From positions 1,302,001-1,366,000 of the forward strand of contig CP136496.1 of the NCBI GenBank assembly GCA_032768795.1: a stretch of DNA of 64,000 nucleotides, given 5' to 3'. A program made the position numbers and the translations under genes. The DNA is from Tremella fuciformis. Taxonomy: Eukaryota; Basidiomycota; Tremellomycetes; Tremellales; Tremellaceae. The notes under the pieces were generated by a model that saw only the letters and a program-made list of their open reading frames with translations, was not told where the DNA came from and searched no databases. Shown piece after piece: positions 33,526 through 43,887 of the stretch (its first letter is position 1; the number at the start of each line of letters is the position of its first letter).

Positions 33526-34216
33526 TGCGGACGGTAAGTTTCTGCGGGTCAGGGTGGGAGCCACGGAGAGAAGGGGTCCCACGTACTTTGACTTATGTTG
33601 GTGGTTGAGGCTACCCGACAAGGATCGTCCAGGCAGGGGGCTTCAATGTGGATAACGCTTGACGCCATGAAGCCCCCCTCGCGTCATTCCCCCTTTACCA
33701 TCTTATGTAGCCCTCGTGTGGCCAGAACAGAAAGGCCTTCGTCTGCAGCACGGCGACCATATTGTGAAATGAAAGGGTTCCACGCGCCGTCGCGAAGGCC
33801 GTGAGCACAGGATTCGAAAAAAGACGATCTGCTGCGTGCATCCGTTTCACAGCGCCTGTCAATCTTTCGGGGTGAAACAAGCCACGGGGGAAGGCGCTGA
33901 GCTCGATGTGACAGAGCGGGGATTCAGGTCGCCTTCGTGCGTGATGAAAAGATGGTGAGATGTGTGACAATGGTCAGATCAAGAAGACGTGCATATGAGG
34001 TGTGGGAGGCCGAGACACGGCCATTGGGGAAAGGATCCACATGAAAGGGTCCAGCGCCGGATTCGAAAAACACGCGAGGCGGTCGGCAGCATGATGGTGG
34101 AACCGTCTGCAACGCTCCTCGGGACGAGACAACGGACGGGTCCTTGCTCGCTATTGACCATTGTGTTCATGAGGAAGGCGAATGGCGCGGATAGATCGGC
34201 GGGCGTGACGTCAAAC
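33526..34216. other. Intergenic with two similar short blocks
   Basis: No gene seen. Two stretches, about 33768-33850 and 34042-34100, share ATGAAAGGGT..CC and CGGATTCGAAAAA-like text followed by GC-rich sequence, so a short degenerate repeat may be present. Confidence 0.35.
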
Positions 34217-34716
34217 TCAGACAAGGCGCCTGCCTTCTGTGCTTGACAGTTTGGCTTCTTGTTCGATTCGCGCGATGGTTCTTTCGCTGCACTCCCACAG
34301 CTCCTTCATGAGAACCCCACATTGCTTCTCGATCTCCTCTTCGGGGGCTGCTGAATGGGTGTCCAGGCAGGCTCGATATGTCGCAATGGGCTTCGCGCAG
34401 GCCTGCTTGAGCTCCGTCAGGTGAGGGACGCTTGTGGATCAGCCAGAGTAGAGATACAAGTGCATGAACGGTGAAAGCGTACTTTGCATCAGCACATGCG
34501 GTCAGAGCTTGACCTTGTGGCCTGCATATCGCGCCCCAGTCACCTTGCTGGTTCTTCAGAACACACTTGATGTCAGTGAATATTTCAAGTGCGGGTCTAC
34601 CAATCCTACCTCTTGATATTTGGCCATCTGATCGGCGCATTCTGAGCCATCAGCATCGTCGGATCAGCCGAGCGGTGCTGCTCACTTGACGCAACCAAGT
34701 TGTAGCTGAGATCCAT
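34217..34716 (-). CDS. Mitochondrial CHCH protein with four CX9C motifs (CHCHD5/Mix14-like)
   Basis: Four exons (34716-34686, 34641-34610, 34565-34483, 34430-34217) encode 119 residues starting MDLSYNLVAS. Four CX9C motifs occur in order: CADQMAKYQEC, CRPQGQALTAC, CAKPIATYRAC and CGVLMKELWEC, that is, two coiled-coil-helix hairpins each held by a disulfide pair. Length and layout match human CHCHD5 and yeast Mix14, which are imported into the mitochondrial intermembrane space through Mia40. The exact role of these proteins is not settled. The intron phases all fit. The Lys/Arg-rich end (TEGRRLV) is unremarkable. Confidence 0.88.
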
Positions 34717-34860
34717 GCTGACTTTGCAAGCGACTACAACTTTGCCATGAAGAAGCAATCAGAGAGATCAAAGTTGACTCTGAGCTCATCACCGACGCGT
34801 TCTCTTCGTAATGCCGAACTTGCCAACGATTGATAAACCCATTTTCTACCCCGTTCTTTC

Positions 34861-34978
34861 ATCCACGGCCATAGAAATCGAAAAACGCCCCATCCCGTCC
34901 GCTCTGGGAAGCTAAATCGATTATCGCCCAGTTAGTAGCACGGTGGGGGACCACGTGCGAATCCTGGGTGCTGTGGTT
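34861..34978 (+). rRNA. 5S ribosomal RNA gene
   Basis: The 118-base sequence begins ATCCACGGCCATAG and ends GGGTGCTGTGGTT, matching the fungal 5S rRNA as I know it, including the segment GTTAGTAGCACGGTGGGGGA that covers the internal control box C. Helix I pairs the first and last ten bases. Helix II pairs AATCGA (34876-34881) with TCGATT (34917-34922); these bases differ from the usual basidiomycete CTCTG/CAGAG, but both sides have changed, so pairing is kept. That argues for a functional gene and against a decaying copy. It stands alone between protein genes, as in fungi with dispersed 5S genes. Confidence 0.85.
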
Positions 34979-34981
34979 TTT
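34977..34981 (+). terminator. RNA polymerase III T-run terminator of the 5S gene
   Basis: Five T residues follow directly at the 3' end of the 5S rRNA, as expected for polymerase III termination. Confidence 0.75.
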
Positions 34982-35237
34982 GCCTGGCGAGCTTCCTGAG
35001 TGAACCCTGCAGCTTTACAGAAGGGCAGCAAGCAGCATGCGGTGACAGTTTCGTTCACTGGAACCGGCCATCAGTCAGGCACGGCCGGGTGTTTCCCACG
35101 GTGCTGTATGTGTGTGTGGCCGGCCTGGACTTGCTTGTTTGGGAGCGCGACTGATTTTCAAGCCCATCTCGCAACTCGTCTTGCTTATCATTCTTCGTCA
35201 GACAGCCCCAACATTCACATCCCTCGCGACAACGACC

Positions 35238-36876
35238 ATGACGCATCAGCAGATATCCTCGATGATGTCGGGGCTGTCCCTCGGGCCAGGCTCGCCCAGC
35301 AGCAAACATCACCTGGGGGCGTCAACATCAGCCAACCCCGGTAACCGCCTGCCGCCGTTGATGAAGAAATACATGAACCCGCAACTCGTACGGCCAGCCA
35401 ATACCGGCCTGTCATCGCACGCCTCGTCATACGGCGGCTCCTCTCGCGAGCCCCTGTTGAAGCTCGCCGGCGTCAATGTCCCGCCAAGCGTCGGTCAACA
35501 CCACGCATCAACATCCAAGAGTCAGGGTCATCATGGCTCGCCAGCCAAACACCTCGTTCAGCACTCTGCCCACGGCTTGCACGGACCGGCGCACCAGACT
35601 GCGGGACGGGTCATGTCTGCATCGACGCAGTCGCACCTAGTGCCAAGTGCTTCTCTCCGTCAGGCAGGCATCGGGCGGTACGACGGCGGTCTGGAGGCGG
35701 ACGAAGCGACTAGAGAAGCGGTCACAGGGGAAGCTGCGAAGATATTGGAGTTGGACAGTAGCTCCCAAGGGTAAGTCTGTATGTCCCAAAAGTAAAGACT
35801 GACTTGTTTCAGAGGCAGCATACCTCTGTCCCTGCCAGCTTTCGCCATCGGCCGTCCGCTCGGAAAGGGTAAATTCGGTCGCGTCTACCTTGCCCGCACC
35901 AAAGCAGCACCTCATTTCATTGTCGCTCTGAAGTGTCTGCACAAGGGAGAGATTATCGCTGGAAGGGTAGAGAAGCAGGTTCGAAGAGAAATAGAGATTC
36001 AGCAGAATCTCAGGTAATTTTGCGCCTTTACAATCTACCCTCTTGTTGCTGACCGGTAGACATCCGAATATCCTCAGACTATATGGCTACTTTCACGATT
36101 CCAAGAGAATCTTCCTGGTGCTCGAGTTTGCTGCCAAAGGCGAGCTATACAAGCAATTGTCCAAAGTTGGCAAGTTCGACGAGAAGAGGAGTAGCCGGGT
36201 GCGCCAACAGATGGCCCCTATCTTCAGCTGACGTGCAGTACATCGCTCAGATGGCCGATGCTTTGCAGTATTTGCACAAGAAGCACGTTATCCACAGGGA
36301 TATCAAGCCCGAGAACTTGCTTATCGGCCTCAAAGGGGAATTGAAAATCGGGGATTTTGGATGGAGCGTGGTGTGTTTACGTTCCTTTCGTCACGAGACA
36401 TCGCTGAGATCACAGCATGCGCCTAGCGATCGTAGAGGTACGATGTGTGGGACTCTTGACTATCTTCCACCAGAGATGGTGGAAGGTCGAGAGCACACCT
36501 CGAAGGTGGACCTCTGGGCGTTGGGAGTATTATGCTACGAATTCCTCATCGGCAGCCCGCCCTTCGAGGTAAGCTGTCATCCATGCAGTCATGACCACAG
36601 CTGATCTAGACAGGATATGTCAGGTACTTCGGCCACGTATCGACGAATCCGCACATTGGACATGCACAAGATGCCCGACCATGTCTCGCCAGAAGCGGCG
36701 GATCTTATCAAAAGAGCGCGTTCTTCCGAAGACTCGCTACCAGAGGTATGCTGATGCCACAGCTTCTTCGACTCAACCCGGAAGATCGCCTGCCATTATC
36801 TGAGGTTCTAGTGCATCCTTGGATCAAGAAGTACGAGAAGAAGCGGTCAACCGGCAGTGCTGTCCGTACATCATGA
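35238..36876 (+). CDS. IPL1: Aurora protein kinase (Ipl1/Ark1)
   Basis: Seven exons (35238-35770, 35813-36013, 36060-36198, 36239-36370, 36416-36568, 36614-36715, 36763-36876). A disordered N-terminus of about 180 residues is followed by the kinase domain: [16 protein letters not shown] (Gly loop), [10 protein letters not shown] (Lys), [29 protein letters not shown] (HRD), [10 protein letters not shown] (DFG with the Trp typical of Aurora), [16 protein letters not shown] (activation loop Thr), [41 protein letters not shown] and HPWIKKY. In yeasts this kinase is the catalytic subunit of the chromosomal passenger complex and corrects kinetochore attachments. The last intron (36716-36762) has a GC donor. 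Confidence 0.95.
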
Positions 36877-37166
36877 GGAGACGCTCGACCACGACGATCT
36901 GCAATGGCTCGACGTCGCCGCACAAGGATTGCGCCATGAGGGATATAAGATGCATGCTGACTTGGGGAATCCAATGCGAAGGCAGATAGTTCCGCCCGCA
37001 TGGTCGGATCTGCGTCGAGAGCAGCTAACGATGTGGCTCAGTCACTGATTGTTTACAAATGCAACGATCCACAAGTCGTGATCTGCTTATGGAGCCGGCA
37101 TGTTGACGCACAGGTTGGGACTGTGGAAGTAAGCTAGTATGTCAGCTGCACCTTTTCCTGGTCCTA

Positions 37167-38479
37167 TCATCCACGCGGCCCCTTTTGCTTGGCACTTTCT
37201 AGCTCGATCGTGCACTCACTGGGGTGTGTCCCAACGGGCAGTATGCATATGGGAGTGATTGACACATCCATGCGACCCTCTAACGGCCCGCGTGTATCGT
37301 CGACAAACGTGCAGGACCCAATAAAGCGGACTTGACTCAAACTGACGGCTGACCCCTGAGCCCAGACCTCTTGCGATCTGACACCAGGTACGGTGCTGGG
37401 GCACCATCCGGAGTAGATCAGCTGCTGTTTTCGTCTGTGGAGAGCCTCGGGCCCGGTACCAAACGCCCCATCGAGAAGCTCTTTCCAGGAGATGTCGGGT
37501 GCTTGCGGCTCTAACGTCTCATCCTGTCTGTCAATGTCTGCGTCGGCCTTCAGTTCGCTGTCAAGCAGAGGACAGCAGGCGCCCTTTCTCCCTCCCGCCC
37601 ACGGTGTCCGACTCCCTCTACAATATCCTGGTGGGCACTCACCCCTGGAGACGTGCCGCCCTCGGCGTACTTGAGCGTGAAATCATTCAACTCTTTCACG
37701 AGGGGGTCGGCTGCGCACCTATCAGTCACACACCAAATATTGGTCATCCCATGACCTTTGTCGCTTACCGCGATCACCGAAAGTCGCGTTGCTATAATTT
37801 ACACAAGCAAACGCCTTGCAACTCTGTCCTTCCAGGGTGGCAAGACATGTGTTCCAATCCTTCTTGAATTGGACCGTCACTTCCCCGGTATTCTCGTACG
37901 AGAACACCCCTGCCTTCCACCAGCCAGGAGTGGCAAGCTCTGGCGATGGAGCGATGATGGAGACTGCCACCTTGCTATGCCTCCACACTGACGCCAGCAT
38001 ATTTTTAACGGAGGGTTCGTACTTGTACCCATGGGGTCCGTGGCAGACCTTCAAATCGAGGTGAGCGTATAGGGGGTATTCTGTCTCATCTATGGGCGCG
38101 GGCGTGCTTGCTTCGGTCATGCCCGGCGCTGTATCGTCAGTTCGTGACGATCGCCCTGTCGCGAGTCCTCAAGTGAAGGAGCATGAACGCACTGTCAGCG
38201 CTGGACATGGTCCAGACGGAACCAGGATCCGTGTAGGGATAGAGAAGTCCGTCGGACGGACCTTGCAAAGAAGTCAGCACTCCTTCGAACCCGGCAACAG
38301 TGCCATGGGGGCGAAACGAGCTCACGAGCGGTAGGATATAAGTGAGATGCCACCGGGTCTAAGTTGAAGGCCTCGTCATCCCGCGCGACTCTCTCGACGT
38401 ACTCGTGATCTTGAGTCAGTCAGTTAGACCTCCAACCAGACACAACGGCGTATTTACCGATCCGGGGGAAGCGTGGCAT
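37167..38479 (-). CDS. Unknown multi-exon protein
   Basis: About seven exons, from the ATG at 38479 (MPRFPRI + DHEYVERVARDDEAFNLD) to the stop at 37167. Further parts in frame are RPSDGLLYPYTDPGSVWTMS, MTEASTPAPIDETEYPLYAH, LDLKVCHGPHGYKYEPSVKN, AVSIIAPSPELATPGWWKAG, SYENTGEVTVQFKKDWNTCL, ADPLVKELNDFTLKYAEGG, PDISWKELLDGAFGTGPEAL and the last exon RFIGSCTFVDDTRGPLEGRM + SITPICILPVGTHPSECTIE. The strands and the W-K-E/GT motifs suggest a beta-rich fold. I recognise no family, signal peptide or membrane span. It is convergent with Aurora, with 290 bases between stops. Confidence 0.6.
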
Positions 38480-38965
38480 GGTGCACTAATGTGGACGAAG
38501 GTCCTGGCAGAGTCGAGTTGTGGAGTTTGAGTTTGTGTGGTTTTTGGTGTCTCCCAGGACCGGAGAGGAAGCAGTAGCTGATCGAGAAGAGAGGGAAAGA
38601 GAAGGGCCAGCCGATGGTCTGAGGCAGTGCTCGTGGGCGAGGTCGGAGGCCTAACTTCTACTCAGCTTCTCATTGCCGAGAGGGAAGCTTCGCGCGTCTG
38701 CCCGATCGAGGATGCTTTCAAAGGAACGAACCCGAGGTCTTCCGAGAAGTGAGTCTTCGGGCATTCGAAGGTGGACTAGTGGATGCACGCCACCCATGGA
38801 AAAGTACGTCAGCGGTTCGAGACAGGTCGATACGACTCGACATGTTCCGTGCGCCCTCGCGCCCTGTCGAGGTCTTTATCCCCTCAAACAACCGGGTAGC
38901 CGTTCTCAGACATGTCGACCCGTACGCCCATCTCTGGCTCCACTCGTGAGAGGGACGATGCCCAA
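38480..38965. other. Intergenic, no gene recognised
   Basis: The 486 bases between the unknown gene's start and the end of LAS1 hold only short frames. Probably a promoter for the unknown gene and the LAS1 3' region. Confidence 0.5.
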
Positions 38966-40548
38966 CTACACTTCAATCCATGTCCCAATAGGACACGCCT
39001 TGACATTCTCGGTTCGAAGCTTGCTCCAGCCTGGAGGAGTCGGTTCCGCAACGACCGGGTTTTCGGTCGATATGCTCTTCAGGCTCCCGTTCGGCAGAGC
39101 TACAGCCTGAGGCGAGTCAGTTGAAAGTGCATGCCACAGTTCTTCCACTGACCTTCTCGACGGCTGCCAATCGTCTTTCCAGCTCAGAGAGATCTTGATC
39201 GCCCGAGGCTGTTTCACCAGAACCATCCGCAACTTCCAACCCCTTGAGTCCTGTGTCATCTACGGGAATCGCATCGTCGACCGTCTCGATCAATGAGCTG
39301 AGGCTCTCATCTGCTTCGGCCATGGCATAGCAGATATCACGCGACCTGGGTTTCAGTACACCGACGCGCATGTTCGTGTGACTCACAGAGGTTCATCCGT
39401 CGAGAAAGAGACCATAAGTCTTCGGCGTATGCTCACTCGGACCGCTTCATCGATTGGCAGACGTTCCTCTGGTTCAGAGCGCCACAGCCATAGCACCCAT
39501 ACTGCCAGAGACCACCGGTAAGATGCATCTTGTGACTCGGCGCTCCCACCTAATTCCTGCGTGCCCAGTCGGTCCCGTGGAAGAGCTTCGTCGACGAGCT
39601 GGGCGGCCAGAGTGTTTGCGAATCCAGGCCGCGTGTCCTCCAGATGGCGTAGCAGAGGAGTCCAAATAAGCTGCAAAGCCTTGCTTGGATCGCTGTCGCC
39701 TTCGCCTGGTCGTTTTCTGCCCATCAGCTTGACCTTTCGGTTGCAGACTCCGATGACGAACCGCTTCGAAGTCGGAACCAGGCCTTCCGGGCCACACAAC
39801 GCAATGGCGAGCTCGTCAGTCTCGAACAAATCCACCTCTCTTTTCATCCTCCGCAACTCCCGTCCGCTGTCGTTCTCCTCGCCCACCTCGCGTGCCTTCA
39901 ACCGGTCCTTGACGACCTTCTTCCACCGCCTCATGAGGTCCGTCGCGGCTGCTGCACGCGAGCTCTCGCCGAGCTTGGCCTCGGAGGGCGAGATCAGGGG
40001 AAGGAACGAGTTTTGGTGGAGATACTGGATGGCTTCGTAGACGGCCGAGAGGAGCATGGGGTAAGGCGGGAGGTCTTCGTGCGTACAGCGGTGCCGGAGC
40101 GAGACGAGTGATTGCGGGAGTCCGATAGAGGCCGCCAAGTGGGATATTGGCTGTGCCATTACCCCTGTCATTCAGCTGCCAGTAGCGATATCGGCAGCAT
40201 GGCGGTGCACATACCAGTCTGCAGAGGGTCGACCAGGCCATTGATGAAGCGCACGATTGCCATACCGCATCCCAACCTCGCCCTTTCCCGGTCTTCGAAG
40301 GACACGGCAGGCAGACAAGAAGCCGCGACGAGGTCGTGAGTCAGCAGCAGGAAGACTGGGCAGCTCGGCGACGCTATGTATACACTGAGCTGTTGGGGTG
40401 AGCCGGGGTGTACCTCCGAACTAAGATTGCTCACCCGAGACATAGCTCTCTTTCGCGAGTCCGTATCGGAGCCTGGGGCGAATAGCAGATCATAGAGCTC
40501 TCTGAAGTGCTTGGGCGACTGCCATGGTACTCGTCGAGGCTGCCGCAT
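38966..40548 (-). CDS. LAS1: Las1, rRNA-processing HEPN endonuclease
   Basis: Five exons starting at 40548. The first gives RRVPWQSPKHFRELYDLLFA, matching the Las1 opening (RRVPW..). The next carries CGMAIVRFINGLVDPLQTG, then MAQPISHLAASIGLPQSLVS + LRHRCTHEDLPPYPML, where RHRCTH is the R-x4-H catalytic motif of HEPN nucleases. After a long middle exon and an acidic linker (SELERRLAAVEK) the C-terminus PPGWSKLRTENVKACPIGTW closes as in other Las1 proteins. Las1 acts with the Grc3 kinase to cut ITS2 during 60S ribosome maturation in the nucleolus. Introns lie after MSR, QTG, DEPL and VEK. Confidence 0.92.
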
Positions 40549-41019
40549 GGTCGATTCTATGTCTGAGGAGTGAACATCCAGACACCTCGAACCGAAATCT
40601 TGCGTTAAATCTCGGTCGTGCCTGACGAGTATCGATCAAGGAGGGAATAAGGGTACCCGCGCACCTTGATCGGTTGCAACAAACGTGACCAGTATTAGGA
40701 AATTGTAATGGGCAGTCGAGGAATTGATTCCGCTAATCTCGACTTCGTAATAAAAGCTAATGCGGTCACTTTTCTTGCAACCGGTCAAGGTGCGCGGGTA
40801 CCCTTATGCACATGCATTGCATTTCTAGGACATCATGTTCATGGAACGGTGATTGTGATTGGACTGGAGCCACACTATAAACATTTCGGGGATGGGGAGG
40901 GTGCTTGCGGCAGTCAAGCGGCGTAGTAATCGTTCAGGTCATGCAGATCGTAACAGTGTGATCGAAGCTCATCCAAGACGGCCAGCTCGGAAGACAGATT
41001 GAGTCGCGATGCGGCGAGC
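40549..41019. other. Intergenic between LAS1 and the VWA gene, with a MITE
   Basis: Contains the 155-bp MITE at 40650-40804. From 41019 down to about 40921 the minus strand also reads SELAVLDELRSHCYDLHDLN then a stop, which looks like a missing last exon of the VWA gene, although I cannot find a splice that fits the frame. Confidence 0.45.
40650..40804. mobile_element. MITE: 155-bp element with 41-bp terminal inverted repeats and TA target site
   Basis: Left arm 40650-40690 starts AGGGTACCCGCGCACCTTGA; right arm 40764-40804 is its inverted copy with a few mismatches near the inner end. TA flanks both sides (40648-40649 and 40805-40806). The core of about 73 bases is AT-richer and non-coding. 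This is the pattern of a non-autonomous Tc1/mariner-type element. Its ends are unlike those of the pogo element at 25333, so that transposase is unlikely to mobilise it. Confidence 0.85.
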
Positions 41020-42923
41020 CTAGGGCATCAGTGGGGTCACTTGGTCTGGTCTCGACGTGCTGACCTGATCGAGCGAGATCTCTTTTCGTTTCAACTTGAT
41101 GCCCTCTTCATCCTCATCGTCGTCGTCGTCTTCGTCACCTCGCAGACCCCGCATGGGCCCGCCTAGTCCAGGGTTCTGACCGGCAGTTCCAAACATGCCA
41201 CCGCCGGGGCCAGTGGCGAGCAGAGGCGCTCCAAAGACCGATAGAGGCTTGTTACCGGCAGCTGACGATGCCCCGAATGCTTTGAAGTCCGACACGACCC
41301 TGCGTGGCGGGCTGGCAGCGGTAGGCGGGCTTGCCGGCGTCTTTGTCGGAGGCGAGCCGAATGAGGGCGAGGAGGGCGTCGGCGGCGCGATCGACGCGGA
41401 AGTGCGTCGCGGAGGAAGGCGTCCTCCAGGCGTATACGAATAGTGGTGAAAGGTGTTGTGACGGAACTTCTCAGTAAGTCGTTTGCCGGGTATGGGAAGG
41501 ATTTTTGGGACTGCGTCCTGTATATATTGAGACGTCATCCACGTTTGAACGTTCTTCTTGGCGTTGTCATGCGGAACATACACCTCCGGCAGGGTGACGT
41601 GTTTCGTCTGTTCGTTCCTCAGCAAAAGGCGTTCGTGCAGCTCTCTGTACGTCAGTAGAGAGCATTGCTGAGTCCCGCGTGGCACTGACTGGGCGACCTC
41701 TTCCACACTTTCCATAGTCTCCCCACGCTGTCGAATCCGCTGAGCTACCTCTGTCCCCACTTCTGCTGTCATCAGTCCGATCCCAGTCTCGCACAAGATG
41801 ACACTGACCCTGTATTAAACGCTCCATATCCATATTCTCCAATACACTGCCTACAATCGTCATCGCCAGCAGGTCCGCAGTCGTCAGAGGCAGCATGAGT
41901 CCGGATGTCATGTTGCAAAGAGCGGTGAAGAAATCAACGGCATGCTGGGCATCAGACAACGCTTTGATGAGACGCTCAAGAAGCGAACATGATAGTTGGA
42001 CAGGGTATCTTCACAGGCGACCATGAACTCAAATGTCAGCCTGCCATTATCTGAAGCAGGCACTCTGACCCACCAGGTTGATGCCGTGTTGGGCCATGCA
42101 CCTTGCGATGACTAGAGGATCATGTCCGTCCGGATCACCAGTTTTGATCTCTACGATCTGGTCAGGGCATCTTCCTACAACGATTCCGAGTGGACATACG
42201 ATCTCCGGCTTCACCTATGCCTGTTTGAGTCAGTGTCAGGCAGAATCGGCAGACGTATGTTCAGCTTACCGTGCGGAGGTGCATCAGCAATAAGGACGAC
42301 CATTTTACTGGCCTGTCGACGCCACTCCAATTCCGTAAGGGTAGCTGCCATACCCGCCGTCACAGCTTCAGGGCCGTCGCCGCCCCCAGAGGCTGCGTTT
42401 CAGCTATTTTGCAATGAACAGCGCCATCGCACCTGTCAGTCCTTTGATGTATGTTTGTATGCTAGGTATATCCGATGTGAATGAGTGAAAGCGATAAACG
42501 TATGAGCTATCTTGTGGGGGATGATCGCGGTAATTGACCACCTACAGAGGTCATCAAGAGGTGCAGGAAACAGAAGAAGTCGGAACTCACAGCTACTCTA
42601 AGATCGTCGGGACCGCTCAGACCCTCTTCTCCCCTGATCATGTCACATATTCCGATGATGTGATCGCGGGTCGAATCGATGAACCTCTGCATAGATCCCG
42701 TGCAGTCCAAGATGAAGGCCAAGTCGCTATGGTCAGCCAATATCAGAAGACTGTAATCTCGAAAAGCTCACATGCATTTACTAGACCCACTTCCTTCGTC
42801 AGGCAGATAGCGAATATCATAACTGGTCACCGGCTCGGGCTGAACGGGAGTTTTAGGAGGAGATCGACGGGAGTACCAGGACGAGTATGTCGTGTATGAG
42901 TCATCAGACATCTCATCGTCCAT
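41020..42923 (-). CDS. VWA-domain protein, related to fungal vwkA-like proteins
   Basis: Many short exons from the ATG at 42923 (MDDEMSDDSYTTYSSWYS). The von Willebrand A domain reads DLAFILDCTGSMQRFIDSTR (MIDAS DxTGS), IIGICDMIRGEEGL, VVNYRDHPPQDSSYVYRFHS, FTSDIPSIQTYIKGLTASGG + GDGPEAVTAGM and ASKMVVLIADAPPH, followed by DPDGHDPLVIARCMAQHGIN. Then come ITSGLMLPLTTADLL-like (NMTSGLMLPLTTADLLAMTI) and a helical, acidic C-terminus (DDDDDEDEEG). The layout resembles VWA parts of alpha-kinase vwkA and its fungal relatives, but no kinase domain follows. The C-terminal end is unsure: 41020 is the stop of the continuous frame, and a last exon down to about 40923 may be used instead. Confidence 0.7.
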
Positions 42924-43220
42924 ATTGCTCCTGGATGGTCGACGAGGTGCTGCAAGGCGAGGAAGGAGGTAGCGTTGAGTGATGCAGAAGGGATCTGCAG
43001 CTGTGAGGTAGGCGAAGGTTCCCTTTCTCGCGGTGAACCAGGTGTGTGTCTGGGGAGGCCTGACTCCTGCCAGCCTATACGATGGACAACGGTGAAAATG
43101 GAATCTGGGCGTGATGCAGAGAGACTAGGTAAATCGGCGGTGGCGCGTCGCCGATGGGGCGTAGCTCTGACTCCGGAAAATTTTGGACTTTTCATCTCTC
43201 ATCTGTACATCTACATCAGA

Positions 43221-43756
43221 ATGGCTTTCCAGTCAGCTTTGTTCAAAAAAGCACTCAGGCAGCACCAGAGAGAGCAAAAAAAGCGACATCCCAACCCTCA
43301 TGATGAGCACAAGCATTCCTGCTCTCAACAAAGCCGCCCACAGCCAGTCAGACACTCTCCCTATCACCCACCCCAGCAACAATCCTACCTGCCTCCTGGG
43401 TCAGGCAAAGTCAATGGAGAGAAGAAGCCATGGGTGCCCAAAAGACCTGTTGTGAAGTCCTTGTGAGTCAGGCTCTCTCTTGGCATGACACAAAGCTGAC
43501 TTGTAGCTTCAATGGTCCAGTCACCAATCCCCAGACCTTCAGATTGCCCTTGTGGAAAAGTAGGATGCTGGATTGGCTGAGGAAGATGAGAACACTCAGA
43601 GGAGGAGAAAGCCCACCTGGAACTCCTCTCTTCACTCCTCCCCCCACCCCTGAGCCTCCTACCTGGTCAGATCCCCCAACTCCTGCTGCTGATGATCCTG
43701 TGTGGGATGATTACAGACAGGAGATGGAGGCAGATAGAGGTAGTGTTAGTAGCTAG
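43221..43756 (+). CDS. Small Pro-rich protein carried by the Helitron
   Basis: Two exons joined at a GTGAGTCAGG donor near 43462 and a TTGTAG acceptor near 43506. The first half is basic and Gln/His-rich (ALFKKALRQHQREQKKRHPN, with HPYHPPQQQ-like text) and the second half has a short helix (RMLDWLRKMRTLRGGE) followed by a Pro/Thr run (PLFTPPPTPEPPTWSDPPTP) and an acidic end. No domain is recognisable. Its base composition resembles the Helitron and not the host genes. It converges on the Rep/helicase gene with about 130 bases between stops. It could be an accessory protein, or a captured gene fragment that became disordered. Confidence 0.6.
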
Positions 43757-43887
43757 AGAGAGCACAATGACATGCATACACCCCATGAACTTGAGATTCA
43801 GCTGATGCATCAAACACTCAGAGTCATGCTTGATCAACTTTTATTCAGTCTACCTATGCATTGTCATTCATCTTTTTCTCTATACAT

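Noticed and set aside
36716..36762. Frameshift in the Aurora kinase gene
   Set aside because: The apparent break disappears if the intron uses a GC donor; the resulting frame restores the conserved [14 protein letters not shown] region.
40549..40930. LAS1 upstream ORF at 40708-40926 (plus)
   Set aside because: It spans the MITE and has no domain; the MITE explains the sequence.
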